Source: Chondrilla cf. caribensis
Lineage: Eukaryota > Porifera > Demospongiae > Chondrillida > Chondrillidae
Direction of reading: 5' to 3'
Assembly (NCBI GenBank): GCA_964020155.1
Contig: OZ026555.1
Coordinates: forward strand, 3,062,295 to 3,079,794
DNA length: 17,500 nucleotides
Below the pieces are notes generated by a model. The model searched no databases. It worked only from the letters and a program-made list of their open reading frames with translations, and was not told where the DNA came from. The position numbers and the translations under genes were made by a program. Shown piece after piece: positions 1 to 9,695 of the stretch (positions are counted from its first letter, which is position 1; the number at the start of each line of letters is the position of its first letter).

Positions 1-530
1 TATGTCCCACACAAGAACAATCCTATACCCCACTTCACCTTGGCTATTTTTCACCCAGACAACACTACACCTGCTCTCTCCATCCATATCACTCAACCCA
101 CCACATGTTGCTTTGAAATCACCACAATACACCACCTTACCTTCCATCTTGAACTTTTCGACCTGATCCCCCAAACGCGTTTTCAATATCTACGTCTTGA
201 CTAGAGCTAACACACTGCCACAAAGAATACATGTGGGTGTTCATCGACCACCTCTACCAACCAGTCTTGCAGTATCAATCTTTTAACAAACTGAACAACC
301 CCACCTGAACCTCTCACATCTTTTCCTACTCACTGATACTCTGTTATGACCACTGAACCACAACCACTGAAGACAGGTTGACCAGAGTTGATTACTTTTG
401 ACCACATATCCTGATCCTCCACCGAATTTTCCCATCATTTGTCCCATCATTCCTAGACCACCGAGAAACATTCCAACACATTGTCATTTTCCCATTTTCA
501 TCCTCCCCACAATCTTCGAATGATAAATCA
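1..530 (-). pseudogene. Decayed LINE endonuclease domain (partial)
   Basis: Read on the minus strand, this stretch holds pieces of an apurinic-type (exo/endo/phosphatase fold) endonuclease of non-LTR retrotransposons, in the expected order but in different frames. A TMCWNV segment at 484-467 resembles the TWNV start of the domain. FSGHNRV lies at 357-337, RGSGGV at 314-297 followed by QFVKRLILQDW, and finally YCGDFKATCGGLSD around 129-90, which matches the GDFNA catalytic block. The first, second and third pieces are each in a different frame, and a stop near 190 separates the third from the last. In the GDFNA block the usual Asn is Lys, which should abolish catalysis. The reverse transcriptase would lie to the left, outside the window. 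Motif matches are seen directly; assignment to a LINE is from family knowledge. The clade cannot be named. A cellular gene is unlikely given the frameshifts. Confidence 0.72.
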
Positions 531-960
531 AAATCCTCCCTATTTCCCCCTTCAATGGAGCCACTGCTCTGCTCTGCCACCCCTCCGCCCACAAATGACC
601 CAGACCTGAATGTCCATCTTCACTCTTGACACACCTTTAACCTATATCGAAGCAGCCTCAGGTCCCTTACTCACCACAATTTTCTTCACATCCTATGCAG
701 TGTTTACTTATTTTTGTTTCCCCACAACTTCCTCCTTCCTACAAACTCCTCTCTGGGAGGTTTAGTGGTACTCCATTCTATTGTTTTGGACCGCTCTTCG
801 AAAGTACGATTCTTTTCTTGCCAAAATCTCAGCCGTTTTATGATCTTATCTTCTTTGGTGGTATTCTTTTCCCTCTCTGGCATCATGCGATTCCTATTTT
901 TTCGGGGTTTGTTCGCTCTCCATGCTAGGTGGGATTTCATCTACTATCAAGCGCTTGACA
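531..960. other. No confident gene; possible LINE upstream sequence
   Basis: This lies immediately upstream, in minus-strand sense, of the endonuclease remnant. A minus-strand frame at 940-704 is open for 78 codons and encodes a lysine/arginine/glutamate-rich peptide without a recognisable fold. A minus frame at 592-392 runs into the endonuclease start. Plus-strand frames over 695-965 are also open, so openness alone is not evidence of coding. It may be the N-terminal part of the same dead LINE, but I see no zinc knuckle or RNA-binding motif to support this. Confidence 0.3.
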
Positions 961-2153
961 CGTAATTCTTGCACTTTCTTCTTTTAGTGATTACGTCTCT
1001 AATCAGCGACAAGGTTCTAGATATCACGCAAAAAATTCATATGAAGTCTCTCTTCAGCATATAGACATTTCTTTGAATCGTAGTCAGTGGAAATGAAATC
1101 ATCCAGTGGAGAGTTTACTGCAGGCCATCTCTCTTAGCTCACGATTGTCCTCTTCTGCCAATGATTTATCAAATGTATTCTTCTTATTTCAACTTTTGAT
1201 CTTTTCTTCAATTGCTTCTGTGTTCGTGGCGTCTTTACAAACTACTATAAACATTTAATATCACAGACATTTCCTCGTTTTCATAACGTGCAATAAAAGT
1301 TCTTCCCTAGTTAGCATGTTTCTGCATTATGATAGCCCTACCCACCAATTTCAAACAATCACGTAAAGGATATACTTTCTACTCTTTCTTTCTCTTGGTA
1401 CATTTAAAACTTTTCCTTATACTGAAACATTTCTCCTTGTCTACCCAAGGCCTTCTTTTTGTCTCCTTTTTCGTAAAGTGGGCTAGTATATCTTCGTTGT
1501 GCCTATAAAATTTGAACATGTTGCTTTTACTCCCAAAATCTTCTTTCTTGATTTTGTAGGTCAATAATTTTTGTTGGCTGAGAACAAGGCTCCTCTATAT
1601 CTTGCTGCTTCAAGTGCATGTGGCTCACATTGAAGTACGCTTATCAAATGAATCTATCTAAACTTATGGTAAACAAGAAATTATTGGTCAAAAGGAAGGT
1701 GATCTAAAAAACCTACTATTATTTTGTCTATTATGCATGTACGTTCCCACATTATGTTTGTGCAAGATAAAGTGCCCTTAGCCATTGTTAGCAAATTGAT
1801 CAGAATGTATCAGAATTACGTTTTGTCGTTCAAATTACGTATATAATGATAAAGAATATAGTCTAAAAGCATCATGTCTACACGTTTGTACTTTTCGAAT
1901 ACAACGTCGCCATTTTAAATCGTACGGAGTTTGCGGTTCTATCTTGAATTCGGTTTCGCATTGGATTCCATAGATCAGTATGCTATTACATCTTCATAAT
2001 ACGGATTCAGTGAAACTGAAACTATCCTGTTAACCGTTGTAACTTTGCGTTGAGGGACTCAAACCTGTAGCACATAAATAGTCTCTCCAAAGATCTGAAT
2101 AATAGCTCCAACATCTAAAGTGTGGAATAGGCTATCAAACAATGCCTTAAATG
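961..2153. other. Non-coding, apparently low-copy sequence
   Basis: Balanced to AT-rich sequence with no long open frame of convincing composition, no simple repeat and no internal duplication that I can see. The longest open frame (minus, 1564-1379) encodes a 61-residue lysine-rich peptide with no recognisable motif. A single B-box-like word occurs on the minus strand at 2065-2055 without a partner A box. Nothing else is supported. Confidence 0.5.
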
Positions 2154-2281
2154 CTAAACCGATATGTAGAATATAGTATATTCTGCATTCGCGGAGTATA
2201 ATATGTGACTATCATGTGAATTGAACACTGAGGCCAACCATAAATAGTGTATTAAATAATAACAAAATAGATAGGTCACAG

Positions 2282-2333
2282 TGGCCGAGTGGTGGGATGA
2301 CACAACTCCAAGCTATAGGTCAGGTTCGAATCT
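2282..2333 (+). promoter_or_regulatory. Pol III internal promoter (A and B boxes), unit 1
   Basis: A box TGGCCGAGTGG (2282-2292) fits the consensus TRGYNNARNNG at every fixed position. B box GGTTCGAATCT (2323-2333) differs from GGTTCGANTCC only at the last base. The 30-bp gap between boxes is normal for tRNA-type promoters. This is the best-preserved pair in the window. Confidence 0.75.
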
Positions 2334-2346
2334 CCCAACTGCCGGA

Positions 2347-2352
2347 TTTTTT
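2347..2352 (+). terminator. Pol III terminator-like T6 run
   Basis: Six consecutive T residues 13 bp after the B box and just beyond the tRNA-like block. If transcribed by RNA polymerase III, the RNA would end here at roughly 75-80 nt rather than span the whole repeat unit. Confidence 0.5.
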
Positions 2353-2560
2353 CTCTGAATAAAGCTCATGCCCTTGTGTTCAATGGGAATAACCCTCTAT
2401 AAGCAATGGTATGTGTGAGCTGGGGGCATGTGGCTAACCGATAGGTAGAATATAGTATATTCTGCATTCGCGTAGTATAATATGTGACTATCTTGCGAAT
2501 TGAACACTGAGGCCAACTATAAATAGTGTATGTAATAATAGCAAATTGGATAGTTCACGG

Positions 2561-2617
2561 TGGCTGAGTGGTAACTGGATGATACTACTCGAAGCTACAT
2601 GTTGACAGTTCGAATGT
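2561..2617 (+). promoter_or_regulatory. Pol III A and B boxes, unit 2 (weakened)
   Basis: A box TGGCTGAGTGG (2561-2571) still fits the consensus. B box AGTTCGAATGT (2607-2617) has lost the first G and the final CC, so activity is doubtful. A T8 run follows at 2631-2638, in the same relative place as the T6 of unit 1. Confidence 0.5.
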
Positions 2618-2630
2618 ACCAACCAAAGGA

Positions 2631-2638
2631 TTTTTTTT
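2631..2638 (+). terminator. Pol III terminator-like T8 run
   Basis: Eight T residues downstream of the unit 2 tRNA-like block. Its equivalent in unit 1 is T6 at the same offset, so the T-run is a conserved feature of the repeat. Confidence 0.45.
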
Positions 2639-2679
2639 CTGAAAAAGCTCATTTCCTTGTGTTCAATTGTAAGAGTATG

Positions 2680-2766
2680 GAATACATGTGGAGTATAGAA
2701 TATTCTGCATTCGTGGATTACAATGAGGGACTATCTTGCGAATTGAACACTTAAGGCAATAATAAA
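2680..2766 (+). mobile_element. tRNA-derived SINE-like repeat, partial unit 3
   Basis: Contains the landmark TATTCTGCATTCG at 2701, then GACTATCTTGCGAATTGAAC and an AAGGCAATAATAAATT tail equivalent to the region before the tRNA-like block in units 1 and 2. The unit is truncated before its A box, where the AT-rich spacer begins. Confidence 0.65.
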
Positions 2767-3022
2767 TTGAATATGATGCATATTTTTAAAAGTATTTTTT
2801 AAAATAATCATATGTGAATATTAATTAGGTAATTAATATTCATTAGTATTAATTAATTTCTAATAAATTAAATATAATTAATTGAAATGAATTATAATTA
2901 AAAATTAAAAATTAATTCTTTAATTCAAAAAATAATCTAGAGTAAAAACTGTCACGAAAGTTTGATTACATTACATTACGTTTGTGTTAATTAATTATAC
3001 TGCTACACAACTATGCGAATGA
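2767..3022. other. Left AT-rich spacer
   Basis: Very AT-rich, rich in TTAATTAATT and AAAATTAAAA words, with no gene. It carries a near-palindrome at 2817-2840 (ATATTAATTAGGTAATTAAT core) followed by TCATTA, and the 31-bp motif at 2938-2968. Both features recur inverted in the right spacer. From 2969 it grades into the TG array. Confidence 0.65.
2938..2968 (+). repeat. 31-bp array-boundary motif, left copy
   Basis: Begins TAGAGTAAAAACTGTC and ends AAAGTTTGATTA. It matches 27 of 31 positions of the reverse complement of 17092-17122 and likewise of 10341-10371, and lies just outside the TG array. The paired inverted copies mark the two ends of the satellite like a terminal inverted repeat. Confidence 0.7.
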
Positions 3023-3390
3023 CTGCGTGTGTGTGTGCCAGTGTATGCAAGTGTGTAAATGTGTGTGTTTGCGCGCATGTGAAAGTGTATGTTGGAGTGT
3101 GTGTTTTGTGCGTATGTCTTTGTGTTAATATGTGTGCTTGTGAAAGTTTGTTTTCTCTTGTGTGTGTGTGTGTGTGCAGTTAAGTAATGTATCTGTTTGT
3201 GTTAGTTTGTTGTATATCTTTACGTGGTTATGTTTCTGCTCGTATAAGTCAGTAGATATGTATTTGTGCGAACATTCACATAATTCCACTGTAAATATTC
3301 TTGGTAAGTTATTTTTGACTAATTTGCAAGTGTCTGTCTATGTGTTTTTGAATTTATTTTTGCATGTGTATTTTAGTAATATCGAAAATT

Positions 3391-3532
3391 CAGACACGCA
3401 CACACACAAACAGCACATAAAGAACATGCACACCTACATGCACAAACGGACGTATATGTATTGCCTCTATCGCACACGCACACACACATCTACAAACACG
3501 CAAACATTCACGCACATGCATACATACGTACG
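3391..3532. repeat. CA-strand pocket inside the TG arm, copy A
   Basis: The strand bias flips from TG to CA at about 3391 (CAGACACGCACACACA) and back at a TACGTACGTG palindromic point near 3528-3536. The same pocket occurs in copy B at about 10713-10853. The return flip is a small foldback point. Confidence 0.65.
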
Positions 3533-3586
3533 TGTTCGTATGTGTGCATTTGCGCCAATATGTGTATTTTGTGTGCATGTGCAGGA

Positions 3587-3587
<1 letters not shown>

Positions 3588-3629
<42 letters not shown>
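3588..3629 (+). repeat. Pure (TG)21 microsatellite
   Basis: Uninterrupted TG run of 42 bp after GCAGGAA. The equivalent run in copy B has 23 repeats, so the tract has changed length since duplication. Confidence 0.95.
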
Positions 3630-3630
<1 letters not shown>

Positions 3631-3797
3631 ATGTGTGTATGTGTGCGTTTGCGTGTATGTCTGTATGTGTTATGTGTGTAATTTTGTAGACGTGTACTGT
3701 TATTAAGTGTGTGTGTATGTACAGCTACATATGTGTGCATTTGTGTGTGTGTGCGTGTGTATATATGTGCCTGTGTGCGCGTGTTCATTAGTTGTGC

Positions 3798-3831
<34 letters not shown>

Positions 3832-6257
3832 TTGTGCATGAGTGTGTGCATGGTACCTACGTGTACAAATGTGTGTGCTGGTATGTTCTTATGCGTGTGT
3901 GTTAATGTGTGTGTATGTCTACACGTGTATATTTCTGTACCTGTGAGTTTGTTGATGTGTATTGTTATTATGTGTATATGTGAGTATTTGCATTTGTGAA
4001 TTTGTCTATGTGTGTTTGTGTTTTTGTGTGTGTACGTGTGTATGTATGATATGTATTTGTGGGAGGGTGTGTGTGCATGTATATGTGCTTATGCTTGAGT
4101 GCTTGTGTGTGTAAGTGTGCATGTGTGTTTGTGTGCGTGTGCATGTGCGTCTATATTTGCACGTGATTGTATGCGCTTGTGTAAGTTTGTGGATGTGTAC
4201 TGTTGTTATAGGTTGTGAGTATTTTGAGCTACATATGTGTGCATGTGTATTAGTACCCTTGGTGTGCTAGCGTGTGCGTGTGTATTAGTATATATGCTAT
4301 CTAAGTGTGTGTGTGTTCGTGTTTATATACGTATTTGTGCATGTGCGGCAATGTTTGTATGTGTGAGTGCGCGTGTATGTCTGTACGTTGTTATGCGCCT
4401 GCTTGTATAAGTTATACATATATGTGCATGTCTTTATTTGTGTGTGCATGTGTGTCTAGTGTTTATGTGTTCTTGTGTAAGTTATTAGATGCGTAATGTT
4501 GGTGTGTAATTTACGATACATGTGTGCATGTGTGTTTGTTTGTGTGTGTACGTGTTTACATTGTACCTATGTTTCCAAGTGCGTGCGTGAGCACAAACAC
4601 ATGCACACACCCAGGTACACACATAAACAAATGCAGACATACAAATGCATTAACACACACACGCATACGCACACACACACACACACATTGCCGCACATGC
4701 ACAAATACGTATCAGCACACACATTTGTAAATATAGGTAACATGCATACACACATGCACACACACACACACACATACACACACAGAAACACAAGCACATG
4801 AACACGCGCACACACAAACACATGCACACACATATATGCACATATGTAGCTACACATATACACACACATAACATCGGTACACATCTACAAAATTATACAA
4901 GTATACACATAACAACATAGAGACATGCACGCAAACGCACACATACACTCACATGCACACATACGTACATGCACACATAGAAACTCGAAAACATATGTAA
5001 CATGCATACACAAACACACATGCGCACACACACACAAACACACGCACAATACTTGAACACAGACACACACACACATGCACGCAGACAAACACGCACAACA
5101 CATGAACACATGTAAATACACGCCAACAAACAGACATACACATATGTTCCCGCTCATGCGCACACGTAGTTGCACTTACACATACAGTACACATTGGAAC
5201 ACTCAAAAGCACACAAATAAACACATAAAGACATACGCACAAACACACATGCACACACATTGCCGCACAAGCACACATACGTATATGCACACATACACGC
5301 ACACAGATAGCATGCACACACACACACACACACACACATTCCCGCACATGCACACATACGTTCGTACATGCACACACACACTCGTACACATACGTACCAT
5401 GCCTACGCACACACACAGACATACACGAGTACACACACACGCACGCGCACACACAAATGAACACACACACACACACACACACAAACACATGCACACACAC
5501 ACGCCAACGCATAGACATACATATATATTCACACATGCACACACATGTAGCTGCATATACACACACAATAACAGTACACATCTACAAACTTACACAGGCA
5601 CACATATAAACACATGAAGACACGCACAAACACATATGCACACACTTTGCCGCAAATGCACCCATACGTACTTACACACATACATGCACACATAGGTACC
5701 ATGCACACCCACAAACACACACACACACATTCCCGCACATGCACACAAACGTACGTACATGCACACACACACACTCGCACACATACGTACCATGCATACG
5801 CACACACACACACAGACACACACGCATACACACACGCACGTGCACACACACACATGAACACAAACACACACAAGCACACACACATGCACACAAACACACA
5901 CGCGCACACACATGGACACACACACACATACACTAGCACACACGCACACGCACACACGCGCAAACGCATAGACATACATATAATATATTCACACACATGC
6001 ACACACATGTAGCTGCACATACACACACAATAACAGTACACATCTACAAACTTACACAGGCACACATATAAACACATGAAGACACGCACAAACACATATG
6101 CACACACTTTGCCGCACATGCACACATACGTACTTACACACATACACGCACACATAGGTACCATGCACACGCACAAACACACACACACATTCCCGCACAT
6201 GCAAACATACGTACGTACATGAACACAAACACACTCGCACACATACGTACCATGCAT

Positions 6258-6265
6258 ACGCACAC
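6258..6265 (+). repeat. 8-bp target-site duplication, left (copy A MITE)
   Basis: ACGCACAC immediately before the TAGTGTTGTT terminus; it is repeated exactly after the other terminus at 6834-6841. Related monomers at 5797 and 9002 show the uninterrupted site. Confidence 0.75.
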
Positions 6266-6833
6266 TAGTGTTGTTATGATTAATCTTAACTATAACTAAA
6301 ATATGTTTTAGTAATGCTCTGGACCTTTTAGTTAATCATAACTGTAACTAACTAAAAGAACAGGAGTCACCTTCAAAAAACTATAACTGTAACTAAAAGT
6401 GTAAAAGGTGTCCCTAAAAAAACTATAATCAAATATCTGCGACAAATGTTATAGTTACTCTTAGACTACAAGACTACGTATGTTGGAGTACAAAGAGACC
6501 ATGCATATTAGCACTATAAAATTGTTCCCAGTAAATGGAAATGGTGTGTTTATATACAGATTATTGAAGACTAGGAGCATTGGGAACTATGTAGGCATGA
6601 TCATATCATGATGGTAGAGGTGTGTGTGAAAAACACTCATTACTGTAACTAATACTTTAACCGTAACTATAACTATAACTAGAAAATTTGCATTTTAAGG
6701 CAAAAAATGTAACTATAACTAAAATCTACGAATTGGCTACATATTATAACTAAAACTAAAATTTTATTTTCGGTAATCAGTCAATTAACTATAACTATTA
6801 CTAAAAAATTTTTTGCTAACTAAAACAACACTA
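6266..6833. mobile_element. hAT-like non-autonomous transposon (MITE), copy A
   Basis: A 568-bp AT-rich island unlike anything around it. It starts TAGTGTTGTT and ends AACAACACTA, a perfect 10-bp terminal inverted repeat, and is flanked by the 8-bp direct repeat ACGCACAC. Removing the element and one repeat restores a continuous CATGCATACGCACACACACA sequence like the related monomers at 5797 and 9002. An 8-bp duplication with a TAGTG-type end is characteristic of hAT elements; P-type elements also make 8-bp duplications but usually have different ends. The interior has no open frame of note and repeats variants of AACTATAACTAAAA at least eight times. Orientation and mobilising transposase are unknown. 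Confidence 0.8.
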
Positions 6834-6841
6834 ACGCACAC
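6834..6841 (+). repeat. 8-bp target-site duplication, right (copy A MITE)
   Basis: ACGCACAC directly after the AACAACACTA terminus, identical to 6258-6265. The CG within it makes a chance match in plain CA repeat less likely. Confidence 0.75.
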
Positions 6842-7275
6842 ACACACAGACACACACACGCGTACACACGCACGTGCACACACACACATGAACACAAACA
6901 CACACAAGCACACACACATGCACGCAAACACACACGCGCACACACATGCACACACATACACACATACACTAGCCCAACGCATAGACATACATATAATATA
7001 TTCACACACATGCACACACATGTACCTGCACATACACACACAATATAAGTACACATCTAACAAACTTACACAGGCACACATATAAACACAAAGACATACG
7101 CACAAACACACACGCACAAACACACGCACACACACACATTGCCGCACATGCATACATACGTACATACACACACACTCACATATAGGTACCATGCATACAC
7201 ACACACGCAAACACACACATGCACGCAAACACAAACACACATGAACAAAACATAAACACATGCACACACACACAC

Positions 7276-7867
7276 GCCAACGCATAGACATACATATATA
7301 TTCACACACATGCACAAACTTTGCCGCACATGCACACATACGTACATGCACACACACAAACACACACACACATTCCCGCACATGCACACATACGTAACAT
7401 GCAAACGCACACACACACACACACACACAGACACACACGCGTACACACGCGCACACACATGAACACAAACACACACACACAAGCACACACGCACACGCAC
7501 ACACACGCACACACATGCACACACATACATACACACATACACTAGCACATACGCACGCGCACACACGCGCGCCAAAGCATAGATATACATATAATATATT
7601 CACACACATGCACACACATATACCTGCACATACGCACACAATATAAGTACACATGTAACAAACTTACACAGGCACACATATAAACACATAAAGACATACG
7701 CACAAACACACACGCACACACACACTGCCGCACATGCATACATACGTACATACACACACACACGTACATGTAGGTACCATGCATTCACACACACACGAAA
7801 ACACACACATGCACACAAACACAAACACACATGAACAAAACATAAACACATGCACACACACACACAC
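7276..7867 (+). repeat. 592-bp dimeric block present only in copy A
   Basis: Two ~295-bp monomers lying between identical anchors GCCAACGCATAGACATACAT at 7276 and 7868. Both anchors continue through the TATATATTCACACACATGCA stretch. Copy B has only one such anchor at this place (14599), and its continuation (CACAAAATTTGCC) matches the downstream copy A anchor at 7868. Confidence 0.85.
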
Positions 7868-7929
7868 GCCAACGCATAGACATACATATATATTCACACA
7901 CATGCACAAAATTTGCCGCACACACACAC

Positions 7930-9663
7930 ACACACACACAGAAACACATGCACATGAACACGCGCACACACAAACACATGCACACACACATATGCACAGA
8001 TGTAGCTACACATACACATAACATCGTTACACGTCTACAAAATTATACAAGTATACACATAAAAACATAGAGACATGCACGCAAACGCACACATACACTC
8101 ACATGCACACATACGTACATGCACACATAGACACTCGAAAACATATGTAACATGCATACACAAACATACACAACCAAACACACATGCGCACACACACACA
8201 AACACACGCACAATACTTGAACACAGACACACACACATGCACGCAGACAAACACGCACAACACATGAACACATGTAAATACACGCCAACACACAGACATA
8301 CACAAATGTTCCCGTTCATGCGCACACATGTAGTTGCACTTACACATACATTACACATCGGAACACTCACAAGCACACAAATAAACACATAAAGACATAC
8401 GCACAAACACACATGCACACACATTGCCGCACATGCACACATACGTATATGCACACATACACGCACACAGATACCATGCACACACACACACACACACACA
8501 CACAAACATTCCCGCACATGCACACATACGTTCGTACATGCACACACACACACTCGTACACATACGTACCATGCCTACGCACACACACAGACACACACGA
8601 ATACACACGCACGCGCACACACAGAAATGAACACACATACACATACACACAAGCACACATGCATATGCACCCACACACACACACACACAAAAACATGCAC
8701 ACACACACGCCAACGCATAGACATACATATATATTCACACATGCACACACATGTAGCTGCATATACACACACACAATAACAGTACACATCTACAAACTTA
8801 CACAGACACACATATAAACACATGAAGACACGCACAAACACATATGCACACACTTTGCCGCAAATGCACACATACGTACTTACACACATACACGCACACA
8901 TAGGTACCATGCACACGCAAAAACACATACACACATTCCCGCACATGCACACATACGTACGTACATGCACACACACACACACTCGCACACATACGTACCA
9001 TGCATACGCACACACACACACAGACACACACACGCGTACACACACGCACGTGCACACACACACGAACACAAACACACACAAGCACACTCACATGCACACA
9101 AACACGCGCACACACATGCACACACATACACATACACTAGCACACAAGCACGCGCACGCGCGCCAACGCATAGACATACATATAATATATTCACACACAT
9201 GCACACACATGTACCTGCACATACACACACAATATAAGTACACATCTAACAAACTTACACAGGCACACATATAAACACAAAGACATACGCACAAACACAC
9301 ACGCACAAACACACGCACACACACATTGCCGCATATGCATACATACGTACATACACACACACGCACATATAGGTACCATGCATACACACACACGCAAACA
9401 CACACATGCACACAAACACAAACACACATGAACAAAACATAAACACATGCACACACACACACACGCCAACGCATAGACATACATATATATTCACACACAT
9501 GCACACATAGGTACCATGCACACACACAAACACACACACATTCCCGCACATGCACACATACGTACCATGCATACGCACACACACACACACACACAGACAC
9601 ACACACGCGTACACACGCGCACACACACGAACACAAACACACACACAAGCACACACGCATATG

Positions 9664-9695
<32 letters not shown>

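Larger units (their letters stand above)
2154..2433 (+). mobile_element. tRNA-derived SINE-like tandem repeat, unit 1
   Basis: First unit of a tandem family. It begins near CTAAACCGATATGTAG and contains the landmark TATTCTGCATTCG at 2179, then TTGAACACTGAGGCCAA and AAATAGTGTAT. A tRNA-like block follows at about 2275-2340, with A box TGGCCGAGTGG at 2282-2292 and B box GGTTCGAATCT at 2323-2333, and then a T6 run. The next unit repeats the landmark 279 bp later at 2458. The tRNA-like block sits mid-unit rather than at the 5' end, so either the true unit begins at about 2275 or this is a satellite that captured a tRNA-like sequence. The folded cloverleaf is imperfect, so this is not a functional tRNA gene. 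Confidence 0.75.
2434..2679 (+). mobile_element. tRNA-derived SINE-like tandem repeat, unit 2
   Basis: Direct repeat of the preceding unit. It starts at CTAACCGATAGGTAG, with TATTCTGCATTCG at 2458, then GAATTGAACACTGAGGCCAA and AAATAGTGTATG. The A box TGGCTGAGTGG is at 2561-2571 and the B box is a weaker AGTTCGAATGT at 2607-2617. The tail GAAAAAGCTCAT and CTTGTGTTCAAT correspond to unit 1 at about 2357-2382. It is about 35 bp shorter than unit 1 and more diverged, with several small indels, indicating age. Confidence 0.72.
3023..4590. repeat. TG-strand satellite arm, copy A
   Basis: The plus strand is almost entirely TG, TGCG, TGCA and TGTA words. It contains rough reverse-complement monomers of the CA array: the anchor corresponding to ACAGTACACATCTACAAACT (reversed) occurs near 3683, 3948, 4184 and 4478, giving ~235-295 bp spacing. 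GTGCGGCAATGT near 4344 is the complement of the ACATTGCCGCAC core seen at 4684. A CA-strand pocket at 3391-3532 interrupts the arm. No coding potential: the open frames are Cys/Val peptides from the repeat. Confidence 0.85.
4770..7900 (+). repeat. Higher-order repeat unit 1, copy A (~3.2 kb)
   Basis: Starts near ACACACAGAAACACAAGCAC and runs through AAATTATACAAGTATACACA at about 4890. The same succession recurs at about 7930 onward, offset ~3,150 bp at 4891/8041 and ~3,206 bp at 5509/8715. After 6979 the offset to the second unit drops to 2,189 bp, exactly accounting for the 1,013-bp interval 5966-6979 that holds one monomer and the MITE. Confidence 0.65.

Noticed and set aside
695..965. Plus-strand open frames of 77 and 83 codons
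   Set aside because: They overlap each other and an open minus-strand frame. Composition is Phe/Leu/Ser from T-rich sequence, with no motif.
1379..1564. 61-codon minus-strand open frame
   Set aside because: Lysine-rich, no recognisable motif, isolated, and within the range expected by chance in AT-rich sequence.
2055..2065. B-box-like word on the minus strand (GGTTTGAGTCC)
   Set aside because: Matches 10 of 11 B-box positions but has no A box at the right distance on the same strand. Could be an old SINE fragment; not enough to call.
2275..2340. Functional tRNA gene
   Set aside because: A and B boxes are good, but the acceptor and T-stem arms do not pair properly in unit 1, and sister units diverge without compensation.
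6285..6825. Telomere-like repeat
   Set aside because: The AACTATAACT motif is irregular, interrupted, not a known telomere unit, and confined within a transposon with defined ends.
6785..7654. Long open frame on the minus strand (289 codons), and many like it of 100-250 codons throughout 3160-17130
   Set aside because: The products are Cys/Val/Met/Arg (one strand) or His/Thr (other strand) repeats produced by TG/CA sequence, which lacks stop codons in most frames. Open frames overlap on both strands at once, and this one even runs through satellite into MITE sequence. No domain, and no codon-level constraint between the two copies.
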